Assembly (NCBI GenBank): GCA_002493945.1
Contig: DLAL01000021.1
Location: 1 to 13,889 of the forward strand
From: Porphyromonadaceae bacterium UBA7048
GTDB taxonomy: Bacteria; Bacteroidota; Bacteroidia; Bacteroidales; Muribaculaceae
Direction: 5' to 3'
Length of the DNA stretch: 13,889 nt
The position numbers were made by a program, and so were the translations under genes. Each line of letters starts with the position of its first letter. The first letter of the stretch is position 1. Shown piece after piece: positions 7,162-13,889 of this stretch. Below the pieces are notes generated by a model, which saw only the letters and a program-made list of their open reading frames with translations, was not told the origin of the DNA and did no database searches.

Positions 7162-8439
7162 ATGAGTTTACAGCCACTCGCCGAACGACTTCGGCCACAG
7201 ACCCTCGACGGGTACATAGGACAGCAGCACTTAGTGGGCCCGCGCGGCATCATCCGCCGCATGATTGACTCGGGCAACATCTCGTCATTCATCCTCTGGG
7301 GGCCTCCCGGAGTGGGAAAGACAACGCTGGCGCGCATCATCGCCAACACGACCAAAAGCGCTTTCTTCACTCTATCAGCAGTGACTTCGGGCGTCAAAGA
7401 CGTGCGCGATGTCATTGAGAAGGCATCGCGCGAGGCGTCAGGCATGTTCTCGCAGGGCCGTCCGATACTCTTCATCGACGAAATCCACCGTTTCAGCAAG
7501 AGTCAGCAGGACAGCCTGCTCGGAGCCGTGGAGAACGGCACTGTGACGCTCATCGGAGCTACGACGGAGAATCCCTCGTTCGAGGTCATCCGTCCCCTGC
7601 TCTCACGTGCGCAGGTCTACACTCTCAAGCCGCTGCTTGAGACCGACCTGAAGCTACTTCTCGACCACGCCGTCCGCAATGACGAGATACTGTCGCAGTC
7701 GACAGTGCGCATCGAGGAGACCGATGCACTCTTTCGCTATTCCGGAGGCGACGCACGCAAGCTCCTGAACATCCTCGACCTGCTCCAGCAGTCGACGCCC
7801 GCGGGCGAGGACATAGTCATCAACGACAGGATAATCACCGAGCGTCTGCAGGAGAATCCTCTGGCATACGACAAGAACGGCGAGATGCACTACGACATAA
7901 TCTCGGCCTTCATCAAGAGCATCCGCGGCAGCGACCCCGACGCAGCCGTGTACTGGCTCGCGCGCATGATAGCCGGAGGCGAGGACCCCGAGTTCATAGC
8001 GCGCCGTATGGTCATACTGGCATCGGAAGACGTAGGGCTGGCCAATCCCAACGCCATGCTGATAGCCAACACCACCTTCGAGGTCGTGCAGAAGATAGGC
8101 ATGCCCGAAGGCCGCATTCCCCTTTCGGAGTGTGCCATCTATCTGGCTCAGTCCCCCAAGAGCAATTCGGCCTACGTGGCCATAAATGCCGCACTGGCCG
8201 AAGTAGAGCGCTCGGGCAATCTTCCGGTGCCGCTGCATCTGCGCAACGCTCCCACCTCACTGATGAAAAATCTCGGCTACGGCACCAATTACCTCTACGC
8301 CCACGACTATCCGGGCAACTTCGTACGCCAGCAGTTCCGCCCCGACGCCATAGCCACCAAGAAGTTCTGGAATCCCTGCTCCAACCCTGCCGAGGATGTC
8401 ATGGCTCAGCGCCACAAGGCCCGGTGGGGAGAAGAGTGA
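7162..8439 (+). CDS. rarA: Replication-associated recombination protein A (RarA/MgsA), AAA+ ATPase
   Basis: AAA+ ATPase of the RarA/MgsA/WRNIP1 family, related to clamp-loader ATPases, which acts at stalled replication forks with SSB. Visible motifs: the N-terminal PLAERLRPQTLDGYIGQ (5-21), Walker A GPPGVGKTT (47-55), Walker B LFIDEIHRF (103-111), sensor 1 GATTENPSF (132-140) and the LLSRAQ arginine-finger region (146-151). The C-terminal part includes AIYLAQSPKSNSAY and ends in a HKARWG-type tail, both typical of this family. Length 425 residues is normal. The start at 7162 matches the family N-terminus exactly, so the terminator hairpin just upstream is in the 5' leader rather than in the gene. 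It stands alone between that hairpin and a second strong terminator, so it is probably a single-gene unit or fed by read-through. Confidence 0.95.
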   Translation: MSLQPLAERLRPQTLDGYIGQQHLVGPRGIIRRMIDSGNISSFILWGPPGVGKTTLARIIANTTKSAFFTLSAVTSGVKDVRDVIEKASREASGMFSQGRPILFIDEIHRFSKSQQDSLLGAVENGTVTLIGATTENPSFEVIRPLLSRAQVYTLKPLLETDLKLLLDHAVRNDEILSQSTVRIEETDALFRYSGGDARKLLNILDLLQQSTPAGEDIVINDRIITERLQENPLAYDKNGEMHYDIISAFIKSIRGSDPDAAVYWLARMIAGGEDPEFIARRMVILASEDVGLANPNAMLIANTTFEVVQKIGMPEGRIPLSECAIYLAQSPKSNSAYVAINAALAEVERSGNLPVPLHLRNAPTSLMKNLGYGTNYLYAHDYPGNFVRQQFRPDAIATKKFWNPCSNPAEDVMAQRHKARWGEE

Positions 8440-8476
8440 GGCGGTCCGGTCAGAAGCCCCGTATTTAAAGTAATTA

Positions 8477-8517
8477 CCCCTATTCACCGCAAATTTGCGG
8501 TGAATAGGGGCTTTTTT
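8477..8517 (+). terminator. Perfect-palindrome terminator after rarA
   Basis: A perfect 34-base inverted repeat (8477-8510) has arms of 17 bases, CCCCTATTCACCGCAAA and its exact complement, with no unpaired spacer. CTTTTTT follows on the plus strand, so it is a strong intrinsic terminator for rarA. On the minus strand the downstream tail is only moderately T-rich, so termination of the converging operon there would be weaker. Confidence 0.88.
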
Positions 8518-8522
8518 CGCCG

Positions 8523-8541
8523 CATATCCTCGTAGGATATG
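8523..8541. terminator. Second short hairpin in the convergent gap
   Basis: CATATCCT (8523-8530) pairs with AGGATATG (8534-8541) around a three-base loop. On the plus strand a TATTTTTG run follows about 10 bases later. It lies between the rarA palindrome and the end of the glutamine synthetase gene. It may back up the main terminator or act on minus-strand transcripts; neither is certain. Confidence 0.45.
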
Positions 8542-8561
8542 TGTGCGGATGTATTTTTGCG

Positions 8562-10079
8562 TCAGCCGCAATGGAAAAATTCGCGGACCATGTCGAGCAT
8601 GAGGGTGCTGTCGGCGAGGGCGTCGCGGACGCGCGACTCGTCGTAAGAGCGGAGCCTGGCCGTAACGCCGGCTATCATCGCAGGACTGAAGACTCCGCCT
8701 TCCTCGAATATGGAAGCGCGCTTCTCAAGCGCCTCTGCCGACGCGTGGCATCCTACCGGAAGTGTGGGAAGAGCGGCAAGACGTGCGGCATTCTCGGGTC
8801 GGTGTATGTCCACGTCGACGTAGTAGCGTGCGGCCTCGTCGAGCGCGTCCTTCATCTCGAAGCCGTGGCGGACAGCAACGGCAAGTCCCGCGAGATACAT
8901 GTAGATGTCGGCGCTGCCGTCGCCCGAGCGGATTTCGAATGTCTGCTTGGCACTGTATGCGTCGTCAATGCTGATGTCGACGGCACCTGCACCATTGGCC
9001 ACCGAGCACATATCGCCACCGGTTGACCATCCGAGAGGCACGCGGACGAGAACCGAGCGGTTGCGGTCGCCCCAGCAGATATTGGTGGGAGCTTCCTGAT
9101 GCGGCACAAGGCGGAAGTACGACGTAGGATTCATGTTGCCGAACGCCGTGAGAGCCGGAGCGAGATCCATGATTCCGGCTATGGCCGTGCGAGCCTTGTC
9201 GCTGAGACCCGAACCGTCGGGTGCAAGCATGACACTGCGGCCGTCGGCGTCCATCAGTCGCATATGGATGTGGAGACCGGAGCCGGCTTTACCGACGGTG
9301 ATTTTAGGAGCGAAGGTTATGTCGAGACCCTCCTGTTGTGCCAGATTGCGGATGGCCCACTTGGCGAGCATGAGCTGGTCGGCGGCGTCGCGGGCATCCA
9401 CGGGAAGGAATTCTATCTCGTTCTGCTCGTAGATGCGGCCGTCGAGCGTGAAGTTGCCCACTTCGGAATGGCCGTATTTGATTTTTCCACCCGTCTGCGC
9501 TACGCAGAGCATACAGCGTGTGCGGAAGTCGTTGAACTTGGCGAACGGCGCCGATTCATGATAACCGCGCTGGTCGCTTGCCGGGAACGTGCCGGGGTCG
9601 TCGGCGATAACATAGAACTCAAGCTCGCCCATGGCATGGAACGTGAGTCCAGTGCGCTCGGTGAATACGCGGCAGGCTTTGTCGAGCGTGTGCTCGGGTG
9701 CGCTTTCGAGCGGTTTTCCTTCGAAGTCGAAGAACGAGCACAGCATGGTTAGCGTGGGAATAGGCGCGAAGGGGTCGCGGAAAGCCGTGCGGAAGCGCGG
9801 CACCACATACAGGTCGGAACTTCCTGCACTGATGAACGGAAAGAGAGAGGAGCCGTCCACACGCTCGCCTTTGGTGAGAATGGTCTCGAGATAGGCCAGA
9901 TCGTTGATGACGAAATTAAGAGTCTTCAGCCGGCCGTCGGCAGCCGGGTACATGAAGTTGACCATCGCTATGTCGCGTTCGCGTATGTAGCGGATGATGT
10001 CTGAGAGAGTGAATGTACGCGGATTTTTTCCGAGGAAAGCCACCACGTCGTTTTTAGATAAAGAGAGTGTTTTGTCCAT
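8562..10079 (-). CDS. Type I glutamine synthetase family protein, divergent
   Basis: Glutamine synthetase catalyses glutamate + ammonia + ATP to glutamine. Active-site motifs are present: VDGSS (74-78), ELEF (152-155; metal ligands E152, E154), HSEV (204-207; E206), NEIEF (220-224; E221), GSGLHIH (266-272; H270), YFRLVPHQEAP (321-331; R323, E329), DRNRS (338-342) and FEIR (381-384; E382, R384). The protein is therefore likely active. Two stretches differ from the classical enzyme: about seven extra residues between E206 and E221, and about 20 extra residues between RVP (346-348) and FEIR. The usual PDPSANPY after the last motif is replaced by GDGSADIYM, and no adenylylation site is obvious. 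I recall 500-residue proteins like this in Bacteroidetes annotated as glutamine synthetase. Related enzymes join glutamate to amines instead. It follows the dipeptide epimerase gene after 15 bases and ends the operon. Confidence 0.85.
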   Translation of the reverse strand: MDKTLSLSKNDVVAFLGKNPRTFTLSDIIRYIRERDIAMVNFMYPAADGRLKTLNFVINDLAYLETILTKGERVDGSSLFPFISAGSSDLYVVPRFRTAFRDPFAPIPTLTMLCSFFDFEGKPLESAPEHTLDKACRVFTERTGLTFHAMGELEFYVIADDPGTFPASDQRGYHESAPFAKFNDFRTRCMLCVAQTGGKIKYGHSEVGNFTLDGRIYEQNEIEFLPVDARDAADQLMLAKWAIRNLAQQEGLDITFAPKITVGKAGSGLHIHMRLMDADGRSVMLAPDGSGLSDKARTAIAGIMDLAPALTAFGNMNPTSYFRLVPHQEAPTNICWGDRNRSVLVRVPLGWSTGGDMCSVANGAGAVDISIDDAYSAKQTFEIRSGDGSADIYMYLAGLAVAVRHGFEMKDALDEAARYYVDVDIHRPENAARLAALPTLPVGCHASAEALEKRASIFEEGGVFSPAMIAGVTARLRSYDESRVRDALADSTLMLDMVREFFHCG

Positions 10080-10094
10080 GGTATAGATATTCTG

Positions 10095-11234
10095 TTATAC
10101 TTCGACGGGAATAACGCCGATGCCGGGGCGGTCGGTGAGGGTCACCTTGCCGTCAACAATCTTCATGCCGTCGAAAATGTCGTTGGCTATAAGGAGGTTG
10201 CCGTCAAGGTCGGCCCAGTCGACCATAGGTGCGAGCTGGGCGGCCGCACTGACGGCGCACGATGTCTCGGTCATGCAGCCGAGCATGACCTTCATGCCCA
10301 GAGCGCGTGCCATAGTGGCCATCTTGTAGGCCTCGTGCATACCGGTGCTCTTCATGAGCTTGATATTGATGCCGTCATATGCCTGGGCGGCGCGGCGTAC
10401 GTCCGGCAGACGCTGGATGAATTCATCGGCGATGATAGGCAGCGGAGAGCGCTCGCGCAGCCATACGGTGTCGTCGATGGCTTTCTTGTCCATAGGCTGC
10501 TCGACGAAGAGGCAGTTGCGCTCGGCAAGCCAGTGGCACATGTCGAGCGCCTTGCGGCGGTCGTTCCAGCCCTGATTGGCGTCGACGCATATAGGCACGT
10601 CGGTATGGCGGCGGAGGGCATTCACCAGTTCCTTGTCGTGGTCGAGGCCCATTTTGACCTTGATGACCTTGTACGGAGCCGTTTCCTCGATTTTCTTACG
10701 CATCTCGTCGGGATTGGCGTCGTAACTTATGGTGAATGATGTGTTGGGAGTGTTGTCAGGGTTTAGGCCCCATATCTTGTACCAGGGCTGGTTCATGATT
10801 TTGCCGCAGAGGTCGTGCAGCGCTATGTCGACAGAGGCTTTGGCGGCACGGTTGTCGGGTGCTACCGACTCCATGTATTCATGGATGTCCTCGATGCGGA
10901 AAGGATCGGAGAACTGAGCCAGGTCGAGTTTGCCAAGAAATGAGGTTACGGAGTCGACGCTTTCGCCCAGATAGGGAGGCATGGAAGCCTCGCCGTAGCC
11001 GGTGAGGCCGTCGTACTCTATCTGCACCTGTACGCCGGGAGTGGTGGTGCGCTGGTTGCGTGCGAGGTTGAATGCGTGCCTGAGTTTTAGCTCGTAGGGA
11101 CGGAAGGAGAGGTTGAGGCGCCCGGGCTTTCCGGCACTCGTGCGTGTGGCCTCGTCAAGTGCGGAGATTGACACGGGAGATGCGGCGATGAGTGCTCCAA
11201 GCATACCGGTCTTCAAAAAATTTCGGCGGTTCAT
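10095..11234 (-). CDS. L-Ala-D/L-Glu-type dipeptide epimerase with export signal
   Basis: Enolase-superfamily enzyme predicted to convert L-Ala-D-Glu, a murein peptide, to L-Ala-L-Glu. Seen: the catalytic KVK pair K192/K194, metal ligands D218 (VDANQGW), E245 (VEQP) and D270 (IADE), the NIKLMK lysine segment (290-295), and DLDG (342-345), the Asp-x-Asp motif that in this family contacts the dipeptide amino group. This separates it from MenC, also in this window. The first 38 residues precede the normal family start and form an export signal: MNRRNFLKTG followed by a hydrophobic stretch, resembling a twin-arginine signal. YkfB and YcjG, the best known relatives, have no such leader. It sits 29 bases after the NlpC/P60 peptidase gene, matching the ykfC-ykfB partnership. 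Substrate specificity is inferred from family and context. Confidence 0.88.
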   Translation of the reverse strand: MNRRNFLKTGMLGALIAASPVSISALDEATRTSAGKPGRLNLSFRPYELKLRHAFNLARNQRTTTPGVQVQIEYDGLTGYGEASMPPYLGESVDSVTSFLGKLDLAQFSDPFRIEDIHEYMESVAPDNRAAKASVDIALHDLCGKIMNQPWYKIWGLNPDNTPNTSFTISYDANPDEMRKKIEETAPYKVIKVKMGLDHDKELVNALRRHTDVPICVDANQGWNDRRKALDMCHWLAERNCLFVEQPMDKKAIDDTVWLRERSPLPIIADEFIQRLPDVRRAAQAYDGINIKLMKSTGMHEAYKMATMARALGMKVMLGCMTETSCAVSAAAQLAPMVDWADLDGNLLIANDIFDGMKIVDGKVTLTDRPGIGVIPVEV

Positions 11235-11263
11235 TGGTTGTTTATCAGGATAGAGGTATTAGG

Positions 11264-12445
11264 TTATTCGATGTCAAAGTACCAGGGGTGGTTACGTGCG
11301 CGGACGATGCCGGGTGTTTCTTCGTTTCCGGCTATGCGCACGGCATGCAGGAATGGCGTGGTGAGGTAAGAGGGCGAGTCGGGGTCTACACTGTTGCGTT
11401 TGACGCGACCTGACGAGTGCACGTAGTTGCCGTCATGGTCGTAGATGGCCACGTGGGTGACGCGTCCGGTCGAGGCGTTGCCGAAGAAGAGCAGGTCGCC
11501 CGGGCGGCAGCTGCGCCAGTCGCGGGCCTCGATGCGTGTGCCGGTGAGAGCCTGCTGCGAGGCGTCGCGCATGAGTATGATGCCGTTGGCGAGATAGCTC
11601 ACCTTGGCCAGGCCGCTGCAGTCGATTGCTTTGGTGGACGTACCGCCCCACAGATAGGGCGTGCCTTCCATGCTGTATGCTATGTCGAGGATTCTGTCGG
11701 GATTGAAATTCTGTGCAGCCCACTCTTCTATCGGAGTGAAGTGGCCCGCATCGGCATATCCGGTGCGTCCGTCGGGCAGCTCTATGTGAAGGCGCCCGTT
11801 CTCCACCTTGGGCACACCGCCGACCGTGGTGACGATGCAGCCATTGACGAGGTCGGTGACGATGTCGCGCAGTCCCGTAGCGGAGGATGTGCGGTAGACC
11901 TGTATCTGGAAGGGCGAAGAGACGATGAAGCGCTTCGAACGGCGCCATGCGGCCATCTCGCTGTCTGTCAGCCCTACGACCGAGCTCGACGGCACATAGG
12001 CTATGTAGCCGTCAGGAGTCTGCACGCGCCACCATTCGGAGCCTTTCTCAAGCACGCGGAGAGGTGTTCCCATCACCGACTGGGTGGCCATCTCGCCTGC
12101 ATGCGCGCCGCGTGTGCGGTGACTTGCAGCCGGAATACGCGTCAGCGCCCACGAGTCATAGGGATAGACCGCCGTACTGTCAGCGAATTCGACTCCGGCG
12201 GCATTGAGTTCGGCCAGTACAGCCTTGCGTGCCAGCGAGTCGGACGTAAGGCCGCCTACGGTGAGATTGCCGTCATTGTCGAGATATGCCTTGATGTCGA
12301 ACACTGTCTGGCGACCGTCGCGCGCAGTCCGCTCTTTGGCTGCGGCCACAGCTGCAACGGCTTTGTCGAGAGCTACGGCCGACGACTGTGCCGAAGCACC
12401 GAGCGCCGAAGCCATGAGGATGAGAAGTGCTGTGCGGAGTTTCAT
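11264..12445 (-). CDS. Exported SH3b-NlpC/P60 murein-peptide endopeptidase (YkfC-like)
   Basis: Cysteine peptidase likely to cut between gamma-D-glutamate and the diamino acid of murein stem peptides, releasing L-Ala-D-Glu. Layout: signal peptide 1-19 (cut near ASAQ), a helical segment to about residue 95, two bacterial SH3-like domains (about 98-160, with MGTPLRVLEKGSEWWRV, and about 170-240), then NlpC/P60 from about 250. Catalytic residues are C276 in DCSGL, H331 in THVAIY and H343 in YVHSSG. The spacing of 55 and 12 residues is close to that I recall for Bacillus YkfC. The SH3b start LTRIPAASHRTRG fits the substrate-binding domain of that family. The gene overlaps the transglutaminase gene by ATGA, and the dipeptide epimerase, the next enzyme of the same pathway, follows. 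It probably acts in the periplasm on free or bound muropeptides. Confidence 0.9.
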   Translation of the reverse strand: MKLRTALLILMASALGASAQSSAVALDKAVAAVAAAKERTARDGRQTVFDIKAYLDNDGNLTVGGLTSDSLARKAVLAELNAAGVEFADSTAVYPYDSWALTRIPAASHRTRGAHAGEMATQSVMGTPLRVLEKGSEWWRVQTPDGYIAYVPSSSVVGLTDSEMAAWRRSKRFIVSSPFQIQVYRTSSATGLRDIVTDLVNGCIVTTVGGVPKVENGRLHIELPDGRTGYADAGHFTPIEEWAAQNFNPDRILDIAYSMEGTPYLWGGTSTKAIDCSGLAKVSYLANGIILMRDASQQALTGTRIEARDWRSCRPGDLLFFGNASTGRVTHVAIYDHDGNYVHSSGRVKRNSVDPDSPSYLTTPFLHAVRIAGNEETPGIVRARNHPWYFDIE

Positions 12446-13833
12446 TTTTTAGCTGTCTCTATGGGTGTGACGTTTATGACCTCCATCTCCGACGACCATG
12501 CCGGATAGTAGAGGTTGCCGCGGTTGGTCTCGACTTCGCCGAGCTGGAAGTCAACGGTCTCGCTGCGGACATATTTCTTGGCCGGATAGAGTTCGCCGCC
12601 CACACCTTTGTTGGTGGCGAAGCGGTGCGAGTCGATGCCGTGTGAGTAGAATCCTGTGATTTCGGGGTCGTCAGAGCCTGTATAGCGTCCGAACGATATG
12701 TCGACCGGAAGCCAGCCGACGCCTTCGAAGTACACTTCGGCCCAGTCGTGGAGGTTCACCTCGCCCGGATGCAGCATCCAGCCGCTCTCCCAGCGTGCCG
12801 GTACGCCGAGGGTGCGCATCAGCGAGATATAGAGGAGCGCCACCTGGCCGCAGTCGCCGTGGCCTTCGCGGAGCACATATGCCGGGATGCAGCTGATGGT
12901 GCTGTACTCGCGTGCGCCTGCCCAGGGGTAGCGGTTGATGATATAGTCATAGACAAGCTCGCTCTGACGGAACGGATTGGTCTCGTCTCCGACTATCTCT
13001 GCTGCGAGCGAGTCAAGGGCTATGATGTGGCGTCCGTCGGGCAGACGCGTGTAGCGGCGGTAGTTTTCCGACTCCTTGTCGTAGGGTTTCATGGCCGATG
13101 CGATGGTTTCAGCCGGGGCGTAGGCGCCTGAGGTGACGTAGCGGCCCACGTACTCGAAGTGAGCCGTGTCGCCCTCGGCAGGCGCGGGAGCGGTGAAGCA
13201 GACGGTGTTGTGGACGGAGCGGCCGCCCGACAGAGTGTAGTCGGCAGGCGTGGCGTCGATAACCTCTACTCCGCTCTGCCGTGCGCACATGGAGCTGTCG
13301 AGCGGCAGAGGCATCCATACGCGGAGCGTGTCGCCGTCGATTGCCTCGCTGTAAGGCACATCGATGCTGAAGCGGTAGGTGACCTCATGGCTCAGGCCGC
13401 GCGGATTGGTGCCGCGGTACCAGCCGAGCACGGAGTCAACGTAGCTGATGCGTGCTTCGGAGGCCGATGCGCCGCGGTGCTTGAAGCCGCCGTTGTATGC
13501 AGGATTGAGGAGTCCGAGATTGCGGACGGACTTGCGGTGGAAGCGCTGGACTCCGTCAAAGGTCTTGGCCTCGAGATAGTGACGGGCCAGGAAGGTGTCG
13601 ATATCGGCATCCGTGACTTCAGGATGACGCTCGCGGATGAGTGCCGTTACCTCCTCGCGCGAAAGCGGGAAGTCGGCCTCAAGGCGCGACTGTATGGCTG
13701 CGGCGGAGTCGCTCTCCACCCAGCGTGCGGCAGCCTCTTCGCCTGCGTGCATTTTCTCGCCTTCGCGAGCTATCTGAAAAGCGGCGAAGCCTCCTGCCGC
13801 TATGACGAATATTATGATCAGAGCTTTCTTCAT
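12442..13833 (-). CDS. Membrane-anchored or exported transglutaminase-like protein
   Basis: A 463-residue protein with a papain-like transglutaminase-core domain. The likely catalytic triad is C328 in HGDCGQ, H362 in LHDWAEVY and D378 in PVDIS, in the right order and spacing. Residues 5-20 form a hydrophobic segment after MKK, either an uncleaved anchor or a signal peptide, so the body faces the periplasm. The middle, about 145-235, looks like a beta-sandwich domain. The frame opens 11 codons earlier, at 13866, but that start would lie upstream of the predicted transcription start; the ATG at 13831-13833 gives a normal export signal. Bacterial transglutaminase-like proteins are mostly peptidases or amidases, not cross-linkers. 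The true substrate is unknown; the downstream murein-peptide genes suggest a peptide or muropeptide. It is the first gene of the operon, and its stop overlaps the NlpC/P60 start as ATGA. Confidence 0.88.
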   Translation of the reverse strand: MKKALIIIFVIAAGGFAAFQIAREGEKMHAGEEAAARWVESDSAAAIQSRLEADFPLSREEVTALIRERHPEVTDADIDTFLARHYLEAKTFDGVQRFHRKSVRNLGLLNPAYNGGFKHRGASASEARISYVDSVLGWYRGTNPRGLSHEVTYRFSIDVPYSEAIDGDTLRVWMPLPLDSSMCARQSGVEVIDATPADYTLSGGRSVHNTVCFTAPAPAEGDTAHFEYVGRYVTSGAYAPAETIASAMKPYDKESENYRRYTRLPDGRHIIALDSLAAEIVGDETNPFRQSELVYDYIINRYPWAGAREYSTISCIPAYVLREGHGDCGQVALLYISLMRTLGVPARWESGWMLHPGEVNLHDWAEVYFEGVGWLPVDISFGRYTGSDDPEITGFYSHGIDSHRFATNKGVGGELYPAKKYVRSETVDFQLGEVETNRGNLYYPAWSSEMEVINVTPIETAKK

Positions 13834-13863
13834 CGGTATGGTCCAATTACTTAAAAATCCATC

Positions 13864-13889
13864 CAAAGTTACGATTTTTTGTTGTCAAT
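13864..13889 (-). promoter_or_regulatory. Promoter of the four-gene murein-peptide operon (partly outside)
   Basis: Minus-strand TAACTTTG (13864-13871) is a consensus Bacteroidetes -7 box. The -33 box would fall just beyond the window edge, so only half is seen. The predicted start near 13857 gives a leader of about 24 bases before the transglutaminase ATG. I find no comparable site in the short gaps farther down, so it probably drives all four genes. Confidence 0.6.

Noticed and set aside
10095..11234. Second MenC copy
   Set aside because: The DLDG motif, NIKLMK segment and the NlpC/P60 partner fit a dipeptide epimerase; MenC's SALESN stretch is absent.
11417..12508. 363-residue open frame on the plus strand opposite the NlpC/P60 gene
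   Set aside because: The opposite strand encodes a full catalytic domain with signal peptide; this frame has no family resemblance and is a GC-driven shadow.
1..13889. CRISPR array, insertion sequence, phage or integrase genes
   Set aside because: No regularly spaced repeats, transposase or integrase motifs, or terminal inverted repeats were seen on either strand.

Overview
The window looks like chromosomal DNA from a Bacteroidales gut bacterium, probably Muribaculaceae-like. This rests on several cues: Bacteroidetes-type promoter boxes (TAnnTTTG at -7), little sign of Shine-Dalgarno sequences, a short MenE, a Bacteroidetes-type PstS-like lipoprotein with a TPR partner, and GC-rich codon use. 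It is a housekeeping region. I see no insertion sequence, phage gene, CRISPR array or other transfer mark, and no gene-free stretch longer than about 230 bases.

Left part (1-2117, minus strand): the 5' end of a tRNA gene with its own promoter, then menE and menC, the two enzymes that take SHCHC through o-succinylbenzoate to o-succinylbenzoyl-CoA in menaquinone synthesis. The genes overlap by 22 bases. They start from a promoter that lies back to back with one for a plus-strand pair, an RluA-family pseudouridine synthase and methionyl-tRNA formyltransferase (fmt), which overlap by ATGA.

Middle (3876-8439, plus strand): a 228-base leader with short repeats comes first. It is followed by a small two-helix membrane protein, a PstS-like lipoprotein and a large exported TPR protein, ending at a strong hairpin terminator. 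Only 13 bases after that hairpin comes rarA (mgsA), the AAA+ ATPase of stalled replication forks. rarA ends at a perfect 34-base palindrome with a T tract, which separates it from the convergent operon on the right.

Right part (13871 down to 8562, minus strand): a four-gene operon encoding an exported transglutaminase-like protein, an exported SH3b-NlpC/P60 peptidase resembling YkfC, an L-Ala-D/L-Glu-type dipeptide epimerase with a twin-arginine-like export signal, and a divergent type I glutamine synthetase. The middle two match the YkfC/YkfB murein-peptide pathway: cut L-Ala-gamma-D-Glu off the stem peptide, then epimerise it to L-Ala-L-Glu. Here both appear to be exported, so the two steps may take place in the periplasm. 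The link to a glutamine synthetase homologue and a transglutaminase-like protein is the most interesting feature of the window.
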